A stretch of DNA of 64,000 nt from contig JAPSLO010000001.1 in the NCBI GenBank assembly GCA_031180725.1, forward strand, positions 248,001 through 312,000, written 5' to 3'. The DNA comes from Roseomonas sp. Lineage in GTDB: Bacteria > Pseudomonadota > Alphaproteobacteria > Acetobacterales > Acetobacteraceae. Position 1 is the stretch's first letter; each line of letters opens with the position of its first letter. The notes under the pieces are model-generated. The model was not told the origin of the DNA. It ran no database searches and worked only from the letters and a program-made list of their open reading frames with translations. The translations under genes and the position numbers were made by a program. This document shows positions 17,454-27,203 of this stretch, in pieces.

Positions 17454-20401
17454 CAGGCGTCCCTCGCCGCGATGGTCGTGCGTGCGACCGGCTCCGCCAT
17501 CGTCGCTGACCGGGGGGTCGCGCGGCGACCGCGCACCGACTGGTGGGCGAGGGCCACGAGCATCAGTAGGGTAGCGCCCACGACCAGCGCGAAGACGCCG
17601 AGGTCGAAGAGCAGCGCGCTCGCGGTCGGCACCGTGCCGATGACGGGCAGCTCGAGGTAGCCGAAGTAGGAGGTCAGGAAAGGGCGGCCGAAGGCCCAGG
17701 CCGCAAGCCCCGTTCCCGCAGCCAGCAGCAGCCCTGCTCCTATCCAGACCCGCGGCCGCAGCCAAGCCAGCCGGTCCTCGGTCCACTCCGTGCCGCCGAT
17801 CATGTACTGCAGGATCACGGCGATCGCGACAACCATGCCGGCAGAAAAGCCGCCGCCCGGCAGGTCGTGGCCGCGCAGCAGCAGGAAGATGGCCACCATC
17901 AACATGACCGGGAAGATCAGCCGCGTGAGGGTGAAGGGCACGAGCAGCCAGTCCGCCACCGGCTGCGTCTCGGCTGACACCGGCCGGGCGGGCTCCGCGA
18001 GGAGTTGGTCGATCTGTTGGGACGGCGGCTCCACGCTGTCGGGCGCGGGTCGGAAGCGGCGCAGCAAGGCGTAGGTCGCTAGCGCCACCGCAGCCACCAC
18101 AAAGATTTCGCCCAGCGTGTCGAAGCCGCGGAAATCCACCAGGGTGACGTTGACGACGTTTGTGCCGCCGCCTTCGGTGTAGGCGCGGGCGAGGAAGTCC
18201 AGCGCCAGCAGGTCGGGCGGCGTACGCGTCATCACGGCGTAGGAGAGCGCCGCCAGGCCGCCACCGGCGCCCATCGCGATGCTGAGGTCGCGGATCCGCC
18301 GCGTGCGTGTCAGCACCTCCGGCCCGCGCTCGCCCTCGATGCGCAGGCGCTTCGGCAGCCAGCGCAGGCCGAGCAGTAGCAGGACGGTGGTGACGACCTC
18401 GACCGTAAGCTGTGTCAGCGCGAGGTCGGGGGCGGAGAACCAGACGAAGGTGATGCAGACCGCGAGGCCCGCGCCGCCAGCCAAGATCAGCGCCGCCAGA
18501 CGGTGGAACTTCGCCAGCCCCGCGGCACCAAGCGCGCAGGCCCCGCTCACCACCCAGACCAGGGCCAGCACGGGGTCCACCGGGGAGGGCGGCAGGTTGC
18601 CCGGGCCGAAGCCGCGCAGCCATACCGCCGCGCCGCCGGCCAGGAAGGCGCCGGCGACAATCAGCCGAAGTTGGGGCTGGAGCCGGCGCGTGCTGGCAAT
18701 ACCTTCCAGGCGGCGCGCCAGGCGCCAGGAGAGGAAAACCATCGCGCGCTCGAAGATGCGCTTCCCCTCCAGGTGGCGGAGCAGCGGCTCGCCCTCGATC
18801 TCGCTTCGGAGCCGGCGCTGCAGCAGTAGGTAGAGCGCCGCGCCCCCGGCCAAAGCAATCACGCTCATCAGCAGCGGTAGGTTAAGGCCGTGCCATACCG
18901 ACAGGCTGTAATAGGGCACGGTGTTGCCCAGGACGGAGCGTACAGCGAGGTCCAGGAAGGGGCCGACGGTGGCCGCCGGCAGCACGCCGACGCCGATGCA
19001 GGTCAGCACGAGGATCTCGACGGGAAAGCGCATCCACGTGGCCGGCTCATGCGGCCTGCGCGGCAGGTCCACCGGGTCGGGACCGAAAAAGGCGCCGTGG
19101 ATGAAGCGGAGCGAGTAGGCGACGCTGAAGGCGCTGCCCAGCATGGCGGCGAAGGGCAGGATGTTCAGGAACCCGACGGGCGCTTCAACCGACAGCGCCT
19201 CGGCGAAGAACATCTCCTTGGAGATGAAGCCGTTCAGCAGCGGCACGCCCGCCATGGCCGCGCCCGCGACCAGGGCCAGCCGCGCCGTGAAGGGCATGGA
19301 CCGGTTCAGCCCCGACAGGCGGCGGATGTCGCGTGTGCCCGTCTCGTGGTCGATGATGCCTGCTGCCATGAAGAGGGAGGCCTTAAAGGCTGCGTGGTTC
19401 AGAATGTGGAACACCGCCGCGACGAGGGCGAGGTCGCTGTTCAGGCCGAGCAGCAGCGTGATTAATCCGAGATGGCTGATCGTCGAATAGGCCAGCAGGC
19501 CCTTCAGGTCGTTCTGGAAGATCGCGACGTAGGCGCCGAGCAGCATCGTCACCAAGCCCGCCGTACCGACGATCAGGAACCAGGCCTCGGTGCCCGCCAT
19601 TGCCGGCCAGAGCCGCGCCATGAGGAAAACGCCCGCCTTCACCAGCGTTGCCGAGTGGAGGTAGGCTGAGACCGGCGTCGGCGCCGCCATGGCGTTGGGG
19701 AGCCAGAATTGGAAGGGGAACTGCGCGCTTTTTGTCAGCGCGCCGGTCAGGATGAGGAGCAGCGCTGGCAGATAGAGCGGGTGCTGCCGGATGCGGTCGC
19801 CTGCGGCAAGCACTGCCTCCAGCTCGTAACTGCCGACGATATGGCCGAGCACCAGCACGCCCGCGAACAGGGCGAGGCCGCCCGTGGCGGTGATCGTCAG
19901 CGCCATGCGGGCGCCATCACGCGCTGCAGCGGTGTGATGCCAATAGCCGATCAGCAGGAAGGAGAAGAGGCTCGTCAGCTCCCAGAAGAAGGCGAGCTGC
20001 ACCAGGTTGCCCGAGACGACCACCCCCGTCATCGCGCCCATGAAGGCGAGCAGGAAGGCGAAGAAGCGCGGCACCGGGTCGTCGGAGGACATGTAGTAGC
20101 GCGCATAGAGCACCACGAGCGCGCCGATCCCCGTGACCAACCCTGCGAAGAGCCAGGCGAAGCCGTCCATGCGTAGCGTGAAGTTGAGCCCGAGCGTCGG
20201 CATCCAGGCGAGTTCGGCCTTGAGGACGCCGCCCGCCGAGACGGTCGGATAGGTCACCCAGACGAGCGCCAAGCCGGTTAGCGCGACACCGCCCGCGAGA
20301 GCCGCCGCCAGGTTCCGGGCGTGGGTCGGCAGCAGCCCGGCGGCGACTGCGCCGGCGAAGGGTAGAGCCACAAGGGCGAGGAGGAGCACGGTTTCGGGCA
20401 T
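17453..20401 (-). CDS. mnhA: Fused monovalent cation/H+ antiporter subunits A and B (MrpA-MrpB)
   Basis: A 982-aa protein. Residues about 1-500 are the NuoL-like proton channel (ELTSLFSFLLIGYWHHTAAA, GALTKSAQFPFQFWLPNAMA, YLHSATLVKAGVFLMARLWP). About 590-790 are the MrpA-specific membrane region (FVWFSAPDLALTQLTVEVVT). The C-terminal 140 residues form an MrpB module (TRLIFPVMLMVAIFLLLRGH, then GGGFSAGMVVA). Such A+B fusions are known from alphaproteobacterial Pha-type operons, so no separate subunit B gene is expected. It lies nine bases after the EIIA-like gene and overlaps subunit C by one base. Confidence 0.95.
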   Translation of the reverse strand: MPETVLLLALVALPFAGAVAAGLLPTHARNLAAALAGGVALTGLALVWVTYPTVSAGGVLKAELAWMPTLGLNFTLRMDGFAWLFAGLVTGIGALVVLYARYYMSSDDPVPRFFAFLLAFMGAMTGVVVSGNLVQLAFFWELTSLFSFLLIGYWHHTAAARDGARMALTITATGGLALFAGVLVLGHIVGSYELEAVLAAGDRIRQHPLYLPALLLILTGALTKSAQFPFQFWLPNAMAAPTPVSAYLHSATLVKAGVFLMARLWPAMAGTEAWFLIVGTAGLVTMLLGAYVAIFQNDLKGLLAYSTISHLGLITLLLGLNSDLALVAAVFHILNHAAFKASLFMAAGIIDHETGTRDIRRLSGLNRSMPFTARLALVAGAAMAGVPLLNGFISKEMFFAEALSVEAPVGFLNILPFAAMLGSAFSVAYSLRFIHGAFFGPDPVDLPRRPHEPATWMRFPVEILVLTCIGVGVLPAATVGPFLDLAVRSVLGNTVPYYSLSVWHGLNLPLLMSVIALAGGAALYLLLQRRLRSEIEGEPLLRHLEGKRIFERAMVFLSWRLARRLEGIASTRRLQPQLRLIVAGAFLAGGAAVWLRGFGPGNLPPSPVDPVLALVWVVSGACALGAAGLAKFHRLAALILAGGAGLAVCITFVWFSAPDLALTQLTVEVVTTVLLLLGLRWLPKRLRIEGERGPEVLTRTRRIRDLSIAMGAGGGLAALSYAVMTRTPPDLLALDFLARAYTEGGGTNVVNVTLVDFRGFDTLGEIFVVAAVALATYALLRRFRPAPDSVEPPSQQIDQLLAEPARPVSAETQPVADWLLVPFTLTRLIFPVMLMVAIFLLLRGHDLPGGGFSAGMVVAIAVILQYMIGGTEWTEDRLAWLRPRVWIGAGLLLAAGTGLAAWAFGRPFLTSYFGYLELPVIGTVPTASALLFDLGVFALVVGATLLMLVALAHQSVRGRRATPRSATMAEPVARTTIAARDA

Positions 20402-20410
20402 CGCGTCGCT

Positions 20411-20935
20411 TCAGCTTCCGGCCCGGGTGGCCGGCGCCTTGCCGGCGCCTTGCGGCGTCACTTCGTCGCTTCCGGGAGAGCGCCGGTCAGCAGCGCCACC
20501 CAGCAGCGCCACAATGTCCTCCGGCGCCTGGGCCGAACGCAGCCGCCGGAGGACCTGAGGCTCCCGGAGCGACCGGCAGGTCTCAGCGAGGGCGGGCAGG
20601 AAGCCCTCCGGCGACGCCTCGGGCCAGAGGACAAGGATGACGAGGTCCACCGGCTCTTCGTCACGCGCTTCGAAATCCACCGGACGCCGCAGCCGCGTGA
20701 AGAGGGCTATTGGGCGAGGATCTCCCTCGAGCCGTGCATGCGGCAGGGCGACGCCGCGGCCGAGCGCCGTAGAGCCCAGGCGTTCCCGGGCCTGCAGGGC
20801 ATCAAGAATCTCGGCCTGAGGTCGCCCCAGCCGACCGGCCGCCTCGGCAGCCAGGTGTTGCAATACGGCTCCCTTGTTCGCGGCTTCCAGGTCGAGGATG
20901 ACGTCGGCCGCGGAGAGGTGATCCGTGATTCCCAT
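20411..20935 (-). CDS. ptsN: PTS EIIA-Ntr-like regulator heading the Mrp operon
   Basis: A 174-aa PTS EIIA type-2 (PtsN-like) domain. The phosphorylatable His is H66 in GRGVALPHARL. Flanking segments (KGAVLQHLAAEAAGRLG, LGSTALGRGV, PVDLVILVLWPE) match the fold. The last 30 residues are Pro/Gly/Arg-rich and disordered. It is the first gene of the operon, nine bases before mnhA, so its product is probably co-produced with the antiporter. EIIA-Ntr proteins are known to control potassium transport systems in other bacteria; a direct effect on Mrp is my inference. The main ptsN of the genome may lie elsewhere. Confidence 0.88.
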   Translation of the reverse strand: MGITDHLSAADVILDLEAANKGAVLQHLAAEAAGRLGRPQAEILDALQARERLGSTALGRGVALPHARLEGDPRPIALFTRLRRPVDFEARDEEPVDLVILVLWPEASPEGFLPALAETCRSLREPQVLRRLRSAQAPEDIVALLGGAADRRSPGSDEVTPQGAGKAPATRAGS

Positions 20936-21464
20936 CGCTGTATCCCCTTCGGAACCTGCGCCCGGTGTCCACTGCGCGACCAGCCGGTGCCCACTGGGAG
21001 GTGGGAGCGAGCGGGATGGGGCGCACGGACGCAGCCGAGGCTACTCGTCCCGAAGTTGGGCGCGGGCCGCAGGCTTCGGGTCGAGGATCGCGATGCACCT
21101 ATCAAGCAAATTACACGGAAGCAACCCGCGAGGACTGTTCGACTGCTTGGTTGGAGAAGCAGTGATCCGAAGCTGAGCCCGTCGGACGGGCGCTGGCAGA
21201 TAATAGGAAGCTGTGAATAGGAAGGCTCTGTTGCGGTTCGGCCCATGATGGGCCTCCCGCAGATTCCGCGGCTCCTGAATATCGCAGGTTCACTCCCACG
21301 GGGTAAGAGCTGTGCAATCCGAGACCGCAAGGGGTTTGGATCCATCCAGAGGGGGCAGGCCAAACCGGGGAATGATAATCTCTGGCTCTGGCGGACCGTG
21401 GCGACCTGCACCGCCAGGTTTGCGGAGCGCCCAAGAACTGGCCGCCCTACGTCAGCCCTTGTCC
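20936..21464. other. Intergenic region upstream of the Mrp operon
   Basis: 529 bases between the EIIA-like start and the DUF2182 gene end, both minus strand. The half near 20936 should carry the Mrp operon promoter. It is slightly less GC-rich around 21100-21240 (for example gcaaattacacggaagc, gataataggaagctgtgaatag), compatible with a promoter, but I cannot name -35/-10 boxes. No gene is supported. Confidence 0.4.
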
Positions 21465-22253
21465 TCACATGAGGGCGGCCAACAATCCTGCGGCGCCCCA
21501 TATGATGAGGCCGACGCCCAGCACGCGGCCCAGCAGCGGACCGGCCGGCAGTGTCTTCTCCATCAGCACGAAAGCGGCCAATGCGGCGATCCAAGCGAGA
21601 TTCATGACGCCGCCAACGAACAGCAGTCCCATCAGCACCCAACAGCAACCCACGCAGAAGGCACCATGCCGCATTCCCATCGCCACCGCGCCACCGGCTC
21701 CCCGGCGCCAGTGGCGGGACAGGAATTCCACCGGCGAGCGGCAGTGCCGGAGACAGGCCTGCTTGAGCGGCGTGAACTGATAGGCGCCGGCCGCCATGAA
21801 GATCAGGCTCGCGAGCACGGCACTGCCAGTTGCCATCGCCGGCGAGAGCAGCATTGTCTGCTCCAGCCCCCATTGCGCTGCCGTCGCGGATACCGCGAAG
21901 CCGGTCCAAACCAGGACGTAGCCAAACGCGAACAGCAGCACGTGTCTGCCGATGTCAACGTGTTCAGAATTCCGACGCCGCGAGACGGTGCCGTAGAGCA
22001 GGATCATAGGTGCGGCGCTCGGCAGCATCATGGCGAGCATCATCAACGCCCACATGAGCAGCATGAGCGCCGCGTGTCCCACCGACCAGGACATTGGGGC
22101 AGCCAGGATGCCGGCCATCGACGCCCTGTCCATCGCCATTCCGGGCATGAGCACCAGGTAGGCCCATGCGAGGATGGTCACGACGAGCAGCGCGATGACA
22201 ACCACGCGCTGGTCGCGGCGCAGTATCGAGTCCAGCCTTCTCACTTGGCCCAT
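21465..22253 (-). CDS. DUF2182 integral membrane protein
   Basis: 262 aa, matching the predicted metal-binding membrane protein family DUF2182 (COG5486). About seven hydrophobic segments. Typical motifs: HAALMLLMWALMMLAMMLPS and MRHGAFCVGCCWVLMGLLFV, where the Cys and His residues may bind metal, and a C-terminal amphipathic ME(K) segment (LAAFVLMEKTLP). It follows the DUF1326 gene by 64 bases on the same strand. The two families commonly occur together. Function is unknown. Confidence 0.9.
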   Translation of the reverse strand: MGQVRRLDSILRRDQRVVVIALLVVTILAWAYLVLMPGMAMDRASMAGILAAPMSWSVGHAALMLLMWALMMLAMMLPSAAPMILLYGTVSRRRNSEHVDIGRHVLLFAFGYVLVWTGFAVSATAAQWGLEQTMLLSPAMATGSAVLASLIFMAAGAYQFTPLKQACLRHCRSPVEFLSRHWRRGAGGAVAMGMRHGAFCVGCCWVLMGLLFVGGVMNLAWIAALAAFVLMEKTLPAGPLLGRVLGVGLIIWGAAGLLAALM

Positions 22254-22317
22254 TGCCTGACCTCCAACAGGGACAGCCGTGAGCCGGGAGCGGGATTGAG
22301 CTCGGCAATCCGCTTGG

Positions 22318-22950
22318 CTAAGCCGCCACGCCCATTGGCGTCTGCTCGACCCGGGCGAGCGAGCTGTGGCCCTCGGGAACCGAGAACTTGATGCCGCCGG
22401 TGCTCTCGATGCGCGCGCTCGCGATCTCGGCCTTGATGTGCTCGAAGCCCTCCGGCATCACCACCTGGACGCGGTGCGGGGCGCCGGTCACCGGATTGCG
22501 GATTGGCTGGGTTTCGGTCTCCAGCACGCCCGGGATCGAGACGCGCGCGGTACGCCCGTCCATGTCGAACTCGACCGTGATTGGGGCGAAGACCGGGTCC
22601 AGCAACTTGGTCACGATCAGGCTGACGATGTGGAAGAGCGTGCCCTCGTCGGAGTGCTTGCCTGACATGATCTGGAACAGTGCGTCGCGCTGTTCGGGCG
22701 TGGCGCGCTCGTCGACGATCGGCTGGAGCGTGCCATTGCCCTCGTGCAGCGGGCCGGGAAATTCCACGGTTGCAAAGAAGCTCAGGCCGTCGAGCCGGAC
22801 CTGGCCGAAATGGCCACGCTCGATGCGCATGCCGAGCATGCCCTTGCACCAGCCGTTCGTCGGGCGGGCGTTGAAATCGCAGGGGCAGCCGAAGGCGCAG
22901 CTGCAGTTTTTGATCCAGTCCCCTTGGAGACGCCAGTCGGTGCGCTGCAT
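22318..22950 (-). CDS. DUF1326 domain protein
   Basis: A 210-aa cytoplasmic protein with the DUF1326 signature NCSCAFGCPCDFNARPTNGWC near the N-terminus (residues about 15-35), a cluster of five Cys that could bind metal. The middle contains SGKHSDEGTLFHIVSLIVTK and a beta-rich C-terminal half. It is the upstream partner of DUF2182. No catalytic assignment is possible. Confidence 0.9.
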   Translation of the reverse strand: MQRTDWRLQGDWIKNCSCAFGCPCDFNARPTNGWCKGMLGMRIERGHFGQVRLDGLSFFATVEFPGPLHEGNGTLQPIVDERATPEQRDALFQIMSGKHSDEGTLFHIVSLIVTKLLDPVFAPITVEFDMDGRTARVSIPGVLETETQPIRNPVTGAPHRVQVVMPEGFEHIKAEIASARIESTGGIKFSVPEGHSSLARVEQTPMGVAA

Positions 22951-23943
22951 GTCCTAGACCCTCCTCGTGTGGCGGGACGTAACGCCGCTGCCGTCTGAGG
23001 GGATGACCAAGTGTCGGCGAAGCTGAGCACGGAGGATGACCGCCGGCGCGTGATCAGCCCTCAAGCGCTCCAACTCTAGCCATATAGGGGCGGAGCCTCA
23101 CGCCTCGTCGCTGGCTGGATTGCACACTATTTCGCGCGTCCATCGCTCCACTTCGCTCAACGGCCGGCGCAACTCGCCCCCTACGCCGCCGGCCCGCGCG
23201 GGTTCGACTGCGCATAGGTTTCCCGCAGGTCCAACGCGATCGCGCCAGAGCCGGAGGTCTACTGCTGCCCACCGCCGCCAGGAGGAACTCGATCCCGTGT
23301 GGCACCTCGATCTGCACCCCAGTCTCCGCGCCTGTGGCCGGGCGCTGGATCGGCCGCGCGTGCGCGTTTCAATGCAGCCTCGAATTCCACCGGCAGGAAC
23401 AATGGCTCCAGTACCCTCCCGGGAAGTCTGGCGACGGCGTGCTCGCGGGACGACCAAGGGAAAGGATGACAGGACGTCTGTCGGGCAGCGTCGCCAGGAT
23501 AGGGAGACAACCGTCCTCGGCTTTGAGCTGCAGTCTGACCCACCGGTGAGAATGGGAGGACCGGCATGCCGTCGTGCCTTGCGTCGCGCCCGACGGTGGC
23601 AGTCTGGGTGTTGTCGCTCCTTCCAGTAGCAGGCGCGCTCCTTGCTGCAATCAGGCGTTCTACCCGGTGGATCTGCACCTGGGACTACCCGCGGCTCCAG
23701 GTCGCCGCCATGCTGACGGGCGGCGCAGCAGCACAGACGGGCCTCCTGCCGATGCGCAGGCTAAACGCAACACTGCTCGGGGGTAACGCTCGCCTGGCCC
23801 CATCTGGCCAACTCGCCGCGTGTCAGTGAAGCCAAGCGCCGGCACCAAGTTGTGCCAGCCCCAGCCCAGAAAGCGTGTTCCCACACGCCCTCGGCAGGGA
23901 GCGGACATTCAGCCATCAGCCGGCCTGAACAGGAGAGTGTGGG
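22951..23943. other. Gene-poor stretch of about 1 kb
   Basis: Lies between the starts/ends of two minus-strand genes (DUF1326 and adenine deaminase). Only short frames are open on either strand. A minus-strand frame around 23100-23280 ending CNPASDEA is moderately coding-like but unrecognised. A plus-strand frame near 23566 resembles the N-terminus of an endonuclease/exonuclease/phosphatase protein (listed separately). The rest shows nothing. Confidence 0.4.
23566..23730 (+). pseudogene. Possible EEP-family N-terminal fragment
   Basis: A plus-strand frame reads a hydrophobic segment (VLSLLPVAGALLAAI) followed by RSTRWICTWDYPRLQVAAML. The order, membrane helix then W-x-x-DFPRxQ-like segment, recalls the N-terminus of membrane-anchored endonuclease/exonuclease/phosphatase proteins. 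The catalytic domain that should follow is absent. The match is short and could be coincidence. Confidence 0.25.
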
Positions 23944-25650
23944 TCAGGCAATTATGACGAATCGGTCCACGTCCACCATGCCACGGTCCGTAATCTTCAG
24001 GTGCGGGATCACGGGCAGGGCTAGAAAAGCCAATTGCAGGAAGGGCTCCTCCAGCGTCACCCCGAGGGAATGCGCAGCTGCACGAAGGACGGAGAGTTCC
24101 TCCCTCACGGCCTCGAAGGGCTTGAGGCTCATTAGCCCGGCAATGGGCAGGGCCACCTCAGCCAGCACGCGCCCGTCGGCGGCGACCACGAAGCCACCTT
24201 CGATCTCGCCCAGGCGATTGCAGGCCAAAGCCATGTCGGAATCGCTGGTGCCGACCACCGCAATGTTGTGGTGGTCGTGGCAGACGGTTGTGGCGATGGC
24301 GCCGCGCTGCAGCCCGAATCCCTTCACGAAGCCAATCGCTCGGTTGCCGTTCACCCCGTGCCGCTCGACGATGGCGACCTTCACAAGGTCGGCGACGGGG
24401 TCAGGCAGCGAGACGCCGTCCTCGACGGGTAGTATCGCCTCGAGCCGCTCGGTGATGATGCGGCCGGGGACGATGCCGATCACCGGGCTCGACCCGCTTG
24501 GCGCAGGGCAGCGGAAGTCGGCAGCGGAGACCTTCGGCGCGCGCACGCTATGGCGGGCGATGGGCGGGATCGTCTGACGCCGGGCGAAGGTGCCTTCGTC
24601 CGCCACCACGCCGCCACAGAGCACGAGCCGTGCCTGACAGCTCTCCAGCGCGTCGATGGCGACGATGTCGGCTCGCCAACCCGGGGCGATAAGGCCTCGG
24701 TCGGCCAACCCAAAGATCCGCGCGGCGGAGTGGCTGGCAGCCCGGTATACGGCGAGTGGGTCTGCGCCCAACGCGATGGCCCTGCGGATCATGTAGTCCA
24801 GGTGGCCGTGCTCGGCGATGTCAAGCGGGTTGCGATCATCGGTGCAAAGCGCGAGAAAAGGCGAGTGCCGCTCCGTGATGACAGGCGCCAGCGCATGCAG
24901 GTCCTTGGAGACCGATCCCTCCCGCACAAGGATCGCCATCCCCTTGGACAGTTTCTCAAGCGCCTCCGCCGCACTGGTTGTCTCGTGGTCGGTTCGGATG
25001 CCGGCGGCGAGATAGCCGTTGAGATCCATGCCGCGCAGCAGCGGCGCATGACCATCGATGTGCCGCCCCTGAAAGGCGCGCAGCTTGGCCAGGCAGTCGG
25101 GGTCGCGGCGCAGCACCCCAGGATAGTCCATGAACTCGGCTAGCCCGATTACCTTCGGATGCTGTGCAAGCGGGAAAAGGTCCGCCGCGTCCAATCTCGC
25201 GCCGGAGGTCTCCATCTGTGACGCCGGCACGCAGCTGGAAAGCTGGACGCGCAGGTCCATCACGGTGCGCTCGGCCGCTTGCAGGAAGTAGCGAATGCCC
25301 TCAGTACCGGCGACGTTGGCGATCTCGTGCGGGTCACAAATGGCCGTCGTGACGCCGCGCGGGGCGACGTGGCGGTCGAACTCGAAGGGCGTGACCAGTG
25401 AAGATTCGATGTGCAGGTGCGTGTCGATGAAGCCAGGCACCAGCACCAGGCCGGTGACGTCGATCTCGCGTCGGCCACGGTAGCTGCCTTGCGTGCCGAC
25501 AATCCGGTCGGCGCAGACCGCGACATCAGTCTCCGCCAACGCACCGGTGACCAAGTCGAAAACGCGCCCGCCTTTCAGCACCAGGTCAGCGGGCATGGCG
25601 CCCCGCCCCTGGTCAATGGCCGCGGCGAGCTCGGCTACTGGCCTCTCCAT
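23944..25650 (-). CDS. ade: Adenine deaminase
   Basis: A 568-aa amidohydrolase-superfamily enzyme of the Ade type, which deaminates adenine to hypoxanthine in purine salvage. Metal-site motifs: [12 protein letters not shown] (HxH), [20 protein letters not shown] (metal His), LCTDDRNP (Asp), and the Ade-specific [14 protein letters not shown] in the C-terminal domain. I set the start at ATG 25650 because a good ribosome site (ggagggaaatcgcc) precedes it and the added 27 residues from the longer frame are not family-like. It stands alone. Confidence 0.93.
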   Translation of the reverse strand: MERPVAELAAAIDQGRGAMPADLVLKGGRVFDLVTGALAETDVAVCADRIVGTQGSYRGRREIDVTGLVLVPGFIDTHLHIESSLVTPFEFDRHVAPRGVTTAICDPHEIANVAGTEGIRYFLQAAERTVMDLRVQLSSCVPASQMETSGARLDAADLFPLAQHPKVIGLAEFMDYPGVLRRDPDCLAKLRAFQGRHIDGHAPLLRGMDLNGYLAAGIRTDHETTSAAEALEKLSKGMAILVREGSVSKDLHALAPVITERHSPFLALCTDDRNPLDIAEHGHLDYMIRRAIALGADPLAVYRAASHSAARIFGLADRGLIAPGWRADIVAIDALESCQARLVLCGGVVADEGTFARRQTIPPIARHSVRAPKVSAADFRCPAPSGSSPVIGIVPGRIITERLEAILPVEDGVSLPDPVADLVKVAIVERHGVNGNRAIGFVKGFGLQRGAIATTVCHDHHNIAVVGTSDSDMALACNRLGEIEGGFVVAADGRVLAEVALPIAGLMSLKPFEAVREELSVLRAAAHSLGVTLEEPFLQLAFLALPVIPHLKITDRGMVDVDRFVIIA

Positions 25651-26166
25651 GGCGATTTCCCTCCGAGGGCCAGTCGGCGCGGAGCTGGCCAGATGGCGCC
25701 GGATTCTCCTGGCGTCCGGAGAGGTTGCCAAGCCTCAGCCCCTCAGTCGAGCGCCGTAATGGCGAGAAATCGCGGCAAGGTATCCCGGATGACCGCTTCG
25801 GGTGGCGGGCGGCGCGTGCCGCCCGCCACCACCCTGACCGACCGGGAGTCAATACCCTCAGCGATGGAGAGGGTGTCCTGCACCTCCCGCGCCGAGATTA
25901 CGGCCAGGCCGCAGATGACCGAAGCGCTCGATGTGGCAGTAGGCTACCAGCTGGGTCACGAGCGACATGGCGCACAGCGGTCCCGTAGGACGAGCTCCAC
26001 AACTGCAACTGCGTGACCATGTACAGCCATGGCCCCCTCCACCATGGCATCCTCCCGGGCGATCCCGCATCAGGAAGCCTACTCCGGCGAGACGTGCGGG
26101 CAAGCAGAGTTCAATGTGTGATAAGAGCAAAGACGTTGCACCCCACTGTGGCGGAGCACGCGCTCA
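25651..26166. other. Intergenic stretch, nothing recognised
   Basis: 516 bases between the divergently oriented adenine deaminase and the LysR stub. Likely holds the ade promoter. Open frames are short, with cysteine/histidine runs typical of random antisense reading. No palindromic operator was found. Confidence 0.35.
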
Positions 26167-26316
26167 ATGGACATCGAACTTGCCCGCACCTTCCTGGCCA
26201 TCGTTTCGGCCGGCAGCTTCGTCCGCGCCGCAGAACGCCTGCATGTGGCGCAGACGACCATCAGCGCGCGGGTCCGCTCACTCGAAGAGCAGCTCCGCCG
26301 GCCGACGGGGAGCTGA
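26167..26316 (+). pseudogene. LysR-family regulator, HTH stub only
   Basis: A 49-codon frame reads a clean LysR winged-helix N-terminus: MDIELARTFLAIVSAGSFVR then AAERLHVAQTTISARVRSLE and LEEQLRRPTG, where a stop is reached. The family next continues with an LF-R linker and a 200-residue substrate-binding domain, and neither is found in any frame downstream. The DNA-binding unit is intact but lacks effector and oligomerisation domains, so it is most likely a remnant. Confidence 0.7.
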
Positions 26317-26512
26317 TCCAGACGGCGCTTGCGGGCCTGCGGCATGCCTCGCTTCCGCTCAAGTTAAAACTCACGCCAAAGGCGAAGCCTGGTCGAGCGC
26401 AGATGGCACCGGCGAGGCGCCAGCGAGCGAATGCGTATCCGCATCGGGAGCGCTGACTGGCGTCATACACCCTGGTAGAGGTACTCCGGCAGCATCACCT
26501 CGGCCTGGTCAA

Positions 26513-27158
26513 TCACACCGTCACGCCAGGAACTTCAGCCAGTACGCACAACCCGCGCTGTACCGGCCCGTTGCGCGAGACGCCGCGGAACCTGACCACG
26601 CCGTTCTCGACCTCAGCGCCGGTGAGAGCGCTATCCGCCCAAGGCTCACGCCGCATCGCGGCGAGCGCGGCGCGGCGGATACGCTCATCAGAAGCATCGG
26701 CCGCCTCCGCCCTCGGGCCGACAAATGCCGCAGGAGGTCTGCCCAACTGACGATGCCGCACAGATGCTCCTCGTCGACCACCAGCATCTGCTAAATGCCG
26801 TGTTGCTCCATCAGCGCTGCTACCTCCGCAGCCCGCGTGTTCGGCGAGAGGCCGACGACGTCGGTTGTCATCAGCTCCTGGGCCACAAAGCCGTGCGAGC
26901 GAGCGTAGCGATTTCCTCCACCGGATCGGCAAAGAGGGATTCGAGCCCGGACAGAGTCTTGTCGATCATGGTGGCGATTCGGCAGAACAAGATCTGCCTT
27001 CGTGAGCAGGCCGAGCTGTGCACCATTCTGGACATAGCCGGCACAGCCGAGATCCTCTATTTTAGCAGCATACGTGCGATCGCCATGACGGCCGTATTCG
27101 GCAGGATGATCACCATATCCGCCGTTATAAGGTCCTGTGCTGCCGTGCTTTCCAAGAC
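26513..27158 (-). pseudogene. CBS-CBS-BON domain protein, multiply frameshifted
   Basis: Read across frames the minus strand gives: a first CBS half (AAQDLITADMVIILPNTAVM), then YVQNGAQLGLLTKADLVLP, a second CBS motif (VAQELMTTDVVGLSPNTRAA), a stop, then MLVVDEEHLCGIVSWADLLR, and finally a BON-like end (RRAALAAMRREPWADSAL, then VVRFRGVSRNG) with a stop at 26513. This order is that of CBS-pair plus BON proteins common in alphaproteobacteria. At least three frameshifts and one stop inactivate it. Confidence 0.72.
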
Positions 27159-27203
27159 ATCTCTCGTCCCTGCGCTGCCGCGGTCTCGTGTGCGCCCCGC
27201 ACT

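Noticed and set aside
20707-21909. 400-codon minus-strand open frame spanning the EIIA and DUF2182 genes
   Set aside because: It crosses two real genes in a different frame and the gap between them; it has no domain and an atypical composition.
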